Part shown: in pieces, positions 7,060 through 11,710 of the stretch
Numbering within the stretch: the first letter of the stretch is position 1
Layout of the letters: every line of letters begins with the position of its first letter
DNA from: Ruminococcus sp. UBA5884
GTDB taxonomy: Bacteria > Bacillota > Clostridia > Oscillospirales > Ruminococcaceae
DNA: 11,710 bases
NCBI GenBank assembly: GCA_002431975.1
Contig: DJFA01000067.1
Coordinates: 1-11,710 of the forward strand
Direction of reading: 5' to 3'
Made by a program: the position numbers and the translations under genes
Notes under the pieces: model-generated
Databases searched by the model: none
The model's input: the letters and a program-made list of their open reading frames with translations, nothing else
Told to the model about the DNA's origin: nothing

Positions 7060-7918
7060 AGCATATGCAAAAATTAATCTCTCACTTGATATAACAGGTG
7101 TTCTTGAAAACGGCTATCATAGCATAGAAAGCGTTTTTCAGAGTATTTCCCTTTATGATACAGTGAGCGTTTCACTCAATAATACGGGAATTATAAATGT
7201 TGAAGCGGATAATTCTGAAATTCCGTCAGGTATGGGAAATATCGCATACAAGGCAGCCGCTGCATTCTTTGAATATATAAAACGCACTGAATCAGGTGCT
7301 GATATAAAAATCAGTAAAAAAATCCCCTCAAAAGCCGGAATGGGCGGGGGGAGTGCTGATGCAGCTGCTGTTCTCAAGGCTCTCAATCATCTTTATTCAG
7401 ACAGTATTTCAGAAGATGAACTCTGTTCAATAGGCGAAAAAACAGGTGCTGATGTTCCTTTCTGCATAAAAGGCGGTACTGTTTTTGCTGAAGGAACAGG
7501 AAATATACTCAAACCTTTAACTTTGACAGCTGACGGATATTTTCTTTGCGTTGCCAAGGGAAAAGATGGTGTTTCAACAGTTGAAGCATATCATAAATTC
7601 GATGAGATGCAGAAAAATATCATTCACCCTGATACTGCTATTATCCTTGAAAAAATTAAAGACAATGATTTCAAATCAGCTTTAAAATATCTCGGCAACG
7701 TCTTTGAACAGACAACAAATCTTGATGATGTTGACTTTATAAAGAAAACAATGCTTGAAAACAATGCGGAAACTGCTCTTATGACAGGCAGCGGTTCAGC
7801 GGTATTCGGGATTTTTGATGATATTATAAATGCTGAAAAATGTATGCATATTCTTGAAAACAACAATATGTTTGCTGATGTATGCAAATTCATAAATACA
7901 GGATGTGAATTTATATAA
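7037..7918 (+). CDS. ispE: 4-diphosphocytidyl-2-C-methyl-D-erythritol kinase
   Basis: IspE phosphorylates CDP-methylerythritol with ATP in the MEP pathway to isoprenoid precursors, in the cytosol. The 293-residue protein has normal length and the GHMP-kinase signatures: KAYAKINLSLDI with K12, the glycine-rich ATP loop AGMGGGSADAAA (100-111), GADVPF with the catalytic D139, and the C-terminal MTGSGSAVFGIF (from 249). The start ATG at 7037 lies inside the last 23 nt of the aminotransferase gene, in another frame, about 6 nt after GGGGGA, so translation is probably coupled. It stops 15 nt before the reductase gene. Its place between an aminotransferase and an aldo/keto reductase looks like shared transcription of a housekeeping gene rather than pathway logic. 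Confidence 0.95.
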   Translation: MDKSARLKAYAKINLSLDITGVLENGYHSIESVFQSISLYDTVSVSLNNTGIINVEADNSEIPSGMGNIAYKAAAAFFEYIKRTESGADIKISKKIPSKAGMGGGSADAAAVLKALNHLYSDSISEDELCSIGEKTGADVPFCIKGGTVFAEGTGNILKPLTLTADGYFLCVAKGKDGVSTVEAYHKFDEMQKNIIHPDTAIILEKIKDNDFKSALKYLGNVFEQTTNLDDVDFIKKTMLENNAETALMTGSGSAVFGIFDDIINAEKCMHILENNNMFADVCKFINTGCEFI

Positions 7919-7933
7919 AAGGAGGCTTTCAAT

Positions 7934-8929
7934 ATGGAATATCAGGCAAATCCAAAAAGATATGACAAAATGGTTTACAACAGGTGCGGAAAAACCGGAC
8001 TTAAAATTTCAGCAGTTTCACTCGGTTTATGGCATAATTTCGGAACATATGACAATTTTGCAAATATGGAAAAAATGGTTCGCACCGCTTTTGACAACGG
8101 TATAATTCATTTTGATATGGCTAACAACTATGGCCCTGAACCGGGTTCGGCAGAAGCCAATTTCAAAAAAATACTTGACAGAGGTCTGCGTGCTTACCGT
8201 GATGAAATATGTATATCAACAAAAGCCGGATATGAAATGTGGGACGGCCCTTATGGTTCAAGAAACGGTTCAAGAAAATATCTTACTGCAAGCCTTGACC
8301 AGAGTCTTAAAAGAATAGGCGTTGATTATGTTGATATATTCTATCATCATGTATATGACCCTGATACTCCTCTTGAAGAAACTGCTCTTGCCCTTGACAA
8401 TGCTGTAAGACAGGGGAAAGCTCTCTATGTCGGCATATCAAACTATAACAAGATGAATACAAAGAAAATGACTGAGATTTTCAGGGAGCTTAAAACTCCG
8501 TTCGTTCTCAATCAGCCGTCATATTCAATGCTTAACAGACGTATTGAAAAAGATGGTCTTTATCATTGTGCATCTGCGGAATTTGGTATCGGTCTGATAG
8601 CGTTTTCACCTCTTTATCAGGGATTGCTTACAGATAAATATCTTCATGGTATTCCTGCAAATTCAAGAGCCGCTAAAAATCAGTCTGATATTGCAAGTCA
8701 GCTTACTGATGAAATGCGTATAAAGCTTATCAAACTGAATGAAGTTGCAAAGTCAAGAGGTCAGAAACTCGCCCAGATGGCTGTTTCATGGATTCTCCGT
8801 GACGGCAGGGTAACATCTGTTCTTATCGGTGCAAGTTCTCCGGAACAGATAAAGGAAAATATTCAGGCGGTGTATAAAACTTCATTTACCCCTGATGAGA
8901 TTGAGGAAATAGAAAAAATACTTGGATAA
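7934..8929 (+). CDS. yghZ: YghZ-type aldo/keto reductase (L-glyceraldehyde 3-phosphate reductase family)
   Basis: This 331-residue NADPH-dependent oxidoreductase is a TIM barrel. It closely follows E. coli YghZ as I recall it: an N-terminal ANPKRYDKMVYNRCGKTGLK, SLGLWHNFG, NNYGPEPGSAE, TKAGYEMWDGPYGS and SRKYLTASLDQSLKRIGVDY. The catalytic tetrad is D61, Y66, K97 and H139 (FYHHV, where E. coli has FYSHR). IGASSPEQIKEN near 303-314 is the cofactor-phosphate region. YghZ reduces L-glyceraldehyde 3-phosphate and methylglyoxal, so aldehyde detoxification is the likely role. The start ATG has an excellent AAAAGGAGG (7917-7925) 8 nt upstream. It is the last gene of its operon, followed by a terminator at 9004-9040. 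It is slightly shorter than the E. coli protein at the C-terminus. Family certain; in vivo substrate inferred. Confidence 0.92.
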   Translation: MEYQANPKRYDKMVYNRCGKTGLKISAVSLGLWHNFGTYDNFANMEKMVRTAFDNGIIHFDMANNYGPEPGSAEANFKKILDRGLRAYRDEICISTKAGYEMWDGPYGSRNGSRKYLTASLDQSLKRIGVDYVDIFYHHVYDPDTPLEETALALDNAVRQGKALYVGISNYNKMNTKKMTEIFRELKTPFVLNQPSYSMLNRRIEKDGLYHCASAEFGIGLIAFSPLYQGLLTDKYLHGIPANSRAAKNQSDIASQLTDEMRIKLIKLNEVAKSRGQKLAQMAVSWILRDGRVTSVLIGASSPEQIKENIQAVYKTSFTPDEIEEIEKILG

Positions 8930-9003
8930 TTTTATACTGACAGTTCATTTGTACCATCCTGTCATTAAAAAAAACTCGGACTCTGAATACACAGTTTTGT
9001 TTC

Positions 9004-9040
9004 AGATACGGGTATAACTATATATATCCGTATCTTTTTT
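9004..9040 (+). terminator. Terminator of the PHP-to-reductase operon
   Basis: AGATACGG (9004-9011) pairs exactly with CCGTATCT (9028-9035). The stem extends inward by a G-U pair and TATA pairs, and T5 (9036-9040) follows. The 74 nt between the reductase stop and this stem hold only weak inverted repeats and no gene. The repeat copy at 9040 abuts this terminator. Confidence 0.8.
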
Positions 9041-9191
9041 ATTGAATAAATGCTAATTCGACAACAAAATTTATGATTGAAAATATGGGTTTTTCCTTAT
9101 AATTTTGTAGGGGCTTCCTTAAGTTCGCCCGCTCCAATTTACCGGAATTTTGGGCGGGCGACCAATGGTCGCCCCTACAGATAATAACCAT
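9040..9191 (+). repeat. Intergenic repeat, copy 1 (flank then hairpin), upstream of queD
   Basis: A ~150-bp element whose first ~65 bases (to 9105) match the reverse complement of 11036-11100 with a handful of differences; both carry ATTTATGATTGAAAATATGGG or nearly so. An imperfect long hairpin follows at 9106-9179 (TGTAGGGGC pairs with GCCCCTACA; CGCCCGC pairs with GGGCG). The right arm contains an exact palindrome with a one-base centre, GGGCGACCAATGGTCGCCC (9156-9174). The right half of the left arm is intact (GTTCGCCC) but its left half has diverged. The shared end is about AATAACCAT (9183-9191). No coding capacity; resembles a REP or MITE-like element. Confidence 0.8.
9077..9103 (+). promoter_or_regulatory. 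Possible promoter inside repeat copy 1, facing queD
   Basis: TTGAAA (9077-9082) and a perfect TATAAT (9098-9103) are separated by only 15 nt, which is short for sigmaA, and no TG extension is present. If used, transcription would start in the repeat hairpin and give a structured leader to queD. The second copy has TATTTT at the matching place. It is the best promoter candidate I see between the terminator and queD. Confidence 0.35.
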
Positions 9192-9216
9192 TTAATAAAA
9201 GGAGATTTTTTATATT

Positions 9217-9639
9217 ATGTATCTGCTTAAAACAAATGCTGAATTTGATTCAGCTCATTTTCTTGCCGGATATGACGGAAAATGTTCAAATATCCATGGT
9301 CACAGATGGAGAATAGAAACTGAAATATATGGCGATTCTCTTAATGATTCCGGTCAGATGAGAGGTATGCTTGTCGATTTCGGCATACTTAAAAAAGACC
9401 TTAAATCAATTGCTGACAGCTTTGACCATGCTCTTATAATAGAAAAAAATTCTCTCAGAAAAAATACTCTTGAATGCCTTGAAGCTGAAAATTTCAATAT
9501 AATTCAGCTTGACTGCCGCCCTACAGCTGAAAATCTTGCAAGAATATTCTTTGAAATGCTTTCTGACAGAAATTATAATGTAAAATCAGTTACAGTCTAT
9601 GAAACTGAAAACAACTGTGCCATATATACGGGAGAGTGA
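9217..9639 (+). CDS. queD: 6-carboxy-5,6,7,8-tetrahydropterin synthase QueD
   Basis: QueD converts 7,8-dihydroneopterin triphosphate to 6-carboxytetrahydropterin, the second step toward preQ0 and queuosine. This 140-residue member of the PTPS/T-fold family shows the zinc ligands H14 (FDSAHFL), H27 and H29 (CSNIHGHRW), the catalytic C23, D70-H71 (FDHALI), PTAEN (102-106) and the pterin-binding E129 (VYETEN). It is longer than the ~120-residue E. coli type because of an insertion around residues 76-97, before PTAEN. The start ATG is 12 nt after AGGAG (9200-9204), a rather long spacing. It is the first gene of the cluster; its stop overlaps the GTG at 9636, just before queE. The leader carries a repeat element instead of a recognisable preQ1 riboswitch. 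Confidence 0.93.
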   Translation: MYLLKTNAEFDSAHFLAGYDGKCSNIHGHRWRIETEIYGDSLNDSGQMRGMLVDFGILKKDLKSIADSFDHALIIEKNSLRKNTLECLEAENFNIIQLDCRPTAENLARIFFEMLSDRNYNVKSVTVYETENNCAIYTGE

Positions 9640-9647
9640 TTTTTTTG
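9630..9647 (+). promoter_or_regulatory. Ribosome binding site and TTG start of queE
   Basis: GGGAG (9630-9634) lies within the last codons of queD, 10 nt before TTG (9645). The alternative GTG at 9636 overlaps the queD stop and is too near this site. A weak TTG start may keep QueE below QueD. Confidence 0.55.
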
Positions 9648-10313
9648 AGTCAGTTCAGAATAACAGAAAAATTTACAAGCATAAACGGAGAGGGTGTCCG
9701 TGCCGGTCAGCTTGCCGTTTTCATACGTTTTGCAGGCTGTAATCTTGACTGCTCATACTGCGATACAAAATGGGCAAATCAGACTGATACACCATATACT
9801 CTTATGACTGAAAATGAAATATATGATTATATAAAGAAAACAGGAATTAAAAATGTTACGATAACCGGAGGAGAACCTCTTATTCAGCCTGATATTGAAG
9901 TCCTTATTGAAACTCTTTCATGTGATATTTCGCTTAATGTTGAAATAGAAACAAATGGAAGTGCTGATATAGGCAGATTCAGCAGCATATCAATACCCCC
10001 CCTGTTTACTATGGATTATAAGTTGCCGTCAAGCGGTATGGAAAAATTTATGAATACTGATAATTTCAATTATCTTTGCAAAGATGATACTGTAAAGTTT
10101 GTTGCAGGCTCTCATAATGACCTTGAAACAGCTTATCAGATTATTGAAAAATATAATCTTATTAAAAAATGTCATGTATATATAAGTCCTGTTTTTGGTT
10201 CAATAAATCCTGAGGATATTGTTGAATTTATGAAACAGAAAAAACTCAATGATGTGAATTTACAGCTCCAGCTCCATAAAATTATATGGAGTCCGGATAA
10301 AAAAGGAGTATAA
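9645..10313 (+). CDS. queE: 7-carboxy-7-deazaguanine synthase QueE (radical SAM)
   Basis: QueE rearranges 6-carboxytetrahydropterin into 7-carboxy-7-deazaguanine using S-adenosylmethionine and a 4Fe-4S cluster. The 222-residue protein shows the N-terminal substrate motif TSINGEGVRAGQ (11-22), the cluster cysteines C32, C36 and C39 in CNLDCSYCD (CX3CX2C), and the SAM-contacting TGGEP at 74-78. Length is normal. I prefer the TTG at 9645 because GGGAG (9630-9634) is 10 nt upstream. The in-frame GTG at 9636 would leave almost no spacing and would add only three residues (225 in all). The queD stop is at 9637-9639, so expression is probably coupled. The folE ribosome binding site lies inside the last codons of this gene. 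Confidence 0.93.
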   Translation: MSQFRITEKFTSINGEGVRAGQLAVFIRFAGCNLDCSYCDTKWANQTDTPYTLMTENEIYDYIKKTGIKNVTITGGEPLIQPDIEVLIETLSCDISLNVEIETNGSADIGRFSSISIPPLFTMDYKLPSSGMEKFMNTDNFNYLCKDDTVKFVAGSHNDLETAYQIIEKYNLIKKCHVYISPVFGSINPEDIVEFMKQKKLNDVNLQLQLHKIIWSPDKKGV

Positions 10314-10320
10314 TAATTTT

Positions 10321-10896
10321 ATGGCTATTGATAAAGATGCAATCCGTGAACATATAAAGGGGATACTTGTTGCTCTCGGTGATGACCCTGAACGTGAGGG
10401 TCTTAAAGATACCCCTGACAGAGTGGCAAGAATGTATGAGGAAGTTTTTGAAGGCATGAATTATACAAATCATGAAATTGCTCAGATGTTCAATAAAACC
10501 TTTGATGCGGATATAAATAACGGTCAGAGTAAAAATGATATTGTAATTGTCAGGGATATTGAAATTTTCAGCTACTGTGAACATCATCTTGCCCTTATGT
10601 ATGATATGAAAGCAACTGTTGCTTATATCCCGAAAGGAAAAGTAATAGGTCTTAGCAAAATTGCCCGTATTGCTGATATGGCAGCCAAAAGACTTCAGCT
10701 TCAGGAACGTATCGGAAATGATATTGCTGAAATAATTCAGGAGGTTACCGGTTCACCTGATGTTGCAGTGCTTATTCAGGCAAGTCACAGCTGTATGACT
10801 GCAAGAGGCATTAAAAACAATAGTGCCAGAACTTATACTGAAACTTTGCGTGGACGTTTTGAAAATGATTTGTCACTCCAGTTAAAACTTAAATAA
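10321..10896 (+). CDS. folE: GTP cyclohydrolase I (FolE)
   Basis: FolE hydrolyses GTP to 7,8-dihydroneopterin triphosphate, which feeds both folate and, here, QueD. The 191-residue protein has the normal core for a type IA enzyme. Zinc ligands are C86 and H89 (SYCEHHL) and C158 (SHSCMTARGIKN, with H156 nearby). Other family landmarks are GLKDTPDRVARMYEE (27-41), IPKGKVIGLSKIARI and RLQLQERIGNDIA. The ATG is 12 nt after AAGGAG, which lies in the end of queE; only 7 nt separate the two genes, so they share a transcript. Placement in the preQ0 cluster argues for dedicated supply of QueD substrate. Whether it is the only folE in the genome cannot be seen. No terminator is obvious after it. Confidence 0.95.
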   Translation: MAIDKDAIREHIKGILVALGDDPEREGLKDTPDRVARMYEEVFEGMNYTNHEIAQMFNKTFDADINNGQSKNDIVIVRDIEIFSYCEHHLALMYDMKATVAYIPKGKVIGLSKIARIADMAAKRLQLQERIGNDIAEIIQEVTGSPDVAVLIQASHSCMTARGIKNNSARTYTETLRGRFENDLSLQLKLK

Positions 10897-10952
10897 CATC
10901 AATTCTATGGCTGTTTTAATGTCAACAATGGCGTTATTTTACCGCAAATTTG

Positions 10953-11100
10953 ATGGTTATTTCTGTAGGGGCGAACTGTGTTCGCCCGTTTGAGGTATGC
11001 TGCAAACCTACGGGCGAACACAGTTCGCCCCTACAGAAAATAAGGAAAATCCCATATTTTCAATCATAAAATTTTGTTGCCGAATTGGCATTAATTAATA
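10953..11100 (-). repeat. Intergenic repeat, copy 2 (inverted), between folE and queC
   Basis: The same element as at 9040-9191, in opposite orientation: the hairpin is on the left and the conserved flank (11037-11100) on the right. The hairpin has perfect 30-bp arms, 10960-10989 and 11010-11039, around a 20-nt loop. Each arm is itself a small hairpin: GGGCGAAC (10969-10976), TGT, GTTCGCCC (10980-10987). A-rich rather than T-rich sequence follows on the + strand, so it is a poor terminator for folE. The 56 nt between folE and the element hold nothing I recognise. Confidence 0.82.
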
Positions 11101-11117
11101 ATACGAGGTGTTTTTTT

Positions 11118-11710
11118 ATGAAAGTAATGGTTTTATCAAGCGGCGGAATTGACAGTACTACCTGTCTTGCAATGGCTGTTGAAAAATATGGTCATGAAAA
11201 TGTAGTTGCTCTGTCAATTTCATATGGTCAGAAGCATGAAAAGGAAATCAGTTCTGCAAGAGCTGTTGCAGATTACTATAAGGTTGAACTGATTGAACTT
11301 GATTTGTCAAAAATGTTTGAATATTCGGATTGTTCTCTGCTCAGTCATTCAGATGCTGAAATACCAAAGGAAAGTTATGCTCAGCAGATTAAGGAAAGCA
11401 GCGGAAAACCTGTTTCAACATATGTTCCGTTCAGAAATGGTCTTTTTCTTGCTTCTGCGGCAAGTATTGCACTTTCAAAGGATTGCAGTATAATATTCTA
11501 TGGGGCTCACAGTGACGACGCTGCCGGAAATGCATACCCAGATTGCAGTTCAGCATTTAACAATGCAATGAATACTGCAATATATGAGGGAAGCGGAAAA
11601 CAGCTTCATATTGAAGCTCCGTTTGTTGAAATGACTAAAGCTGATGTTGTAAAAAAAGGTCTTGAACTTAAAGTTCCTTATGAACTTACATGGAGCTGCT
11701 ATGAAGGCGG
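11118..11710 (+). CDS. queC: 7-cyano-7-deazaguanine synthase QueC (cut by window end)
   Basis: QueC uses two ATP and ammonia to turn 7-carboxy-7-deazaguanine into preQ0, completing the route begun by FolE, QueD and QueE. Translating from the ATG at 11118 gives 197 complete codons with no stop before the window ends. Visible features are the PP-loop ATP motif SSGGIDSTT (7-15), SISYGQKHEKE, YVPFRNGLFLASAAS, GAHSDDAAGNAYPDC, APFVEMTKADVV and PYELTWSCYEGG, which includes the first cysteine of the C-terminal zinc site. About 20-30 residues with the remaining zinc cysteines should lie just beyond the edge. GAGGTG (11105-11110) is 7 nt upstream. The 221-nt gap from folE contains an inverted repeat element, so queC may be expressed separately from queD-queE-folE. 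Confidence 0.94.
   Translation, partial: MKVMVLSSGGIDSTTCLAMAVEKYGHENVVALSISYGQKHEKEISSARAVADYYKVELIELDLSKMFEYSDCSLLSHSDAEIPKESYAQQIKESSGKPVSTYVPFRNGLFLASAASIALSKDCSIIFYGAHSDDAAGNAYPDCSSAFNNAMNTAIYEGSGKQLHIEAPFVEMTKADVVKKGLELKVPYELTWSCYEG

Noticed and set aside
7624..7932. A 102-codon open frame on the minus strand across the end of ispE
   Set aside because: It is antisense to conserved ispE coding sequence, and its hydrophobic translation is the usual reverse-strand artefact in AT-rich genes. The other minus-strand frames in the window are the same.
8938..8998. Inverted repeats TGACAG/CTGTCA and AAAACT/AGTTTT after the reductase gene
   Set aside because: Six-base arms with long loops and no T-run after the first. 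The stem at 9004-9040 is a far better terminator.
9040..11100. Composite transposon carrying queD-queE-folE
   Set aside because: The outward inverted repeats invite it, but there is no transposase, no target-site duplication I can see, and codon use matches the neighbours.
11293..11493. A 66-codon open frame inside queC
   Set aside because: It is out of frame with the clear QueC translation and has no family signature or ribosome binding site.

Overview
The window is AT-rich and gene-dense, and every recognisable gene is on the + strand. Codon choice (many ATA, AAA and CTT codons), GGAGG-type ribosome binding sites, sigmaA-like promoters and the protein families suggest a Clostridia-class Firmicute, most likely a Ruminococcus-like gut bacterium. 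The genus is inferred from general likeness, not from a search.

Region 1 (42-2309) holds two abutting genes for WYL-domain proteins. The first has a likely winged-helix DNA-binding region and the second does not; a terminator overlaps the second stop codon. Region 2 (2311-4366) is a single-gene unit: a strong extended -10 promoter, a short 5'-leader hairpin, a 642-residue membrane c-di-GMP phosphodiesterase (seven predicted membrane helices, degenerate GGDEF, intact EAL) and a terminator.

Region 3 (4448-9040) reads as one operon of five genes: a PHP-family histidinol-phosphatase-like enzyme, an Lrp/AsnC regulator, a class I aminotransferase, IspE (isoprenoid precursor synthesis) and a YghZ-type aldo/keto reductase. 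The genes overlap or are separated by at most about 35 nt. The regulator/aminotransferase pair resembles the alaR-alaT arrangement of Bacillus subtilis. A good terminator closes the unit.

Region 4 (9040-11710) is a preQ0 (7-deazaguanine) biosynthesis cluster, queD-queE-folE-queC, with queC cut by the window end. FolE makes dihydroneopterin triphosphate from GTP, QueD makes carboxytetrahydropterin, QueE makes carboxydeazaguanine and QueC makes preQ0, so the full GTP-to-preQ0 route is present. I see no preQ1 riboswitch. Instead, two copies of a ~150-bp palindrome-containing repeat lie in opposite orientation, one before queD and one between folE and queC, bracketing queD-queE-folE. A possible decayed third copy lies upstream of the PHP gene.

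There is no transposase, phage gene, CRISPR array, tRNA or rRNA. Most of the window is ordinary metabolism. The inverted repeat pair, with a covarying stem change, and the asymmetric WYL pair deserve the closest look; I found no clearly new multi-gene system.
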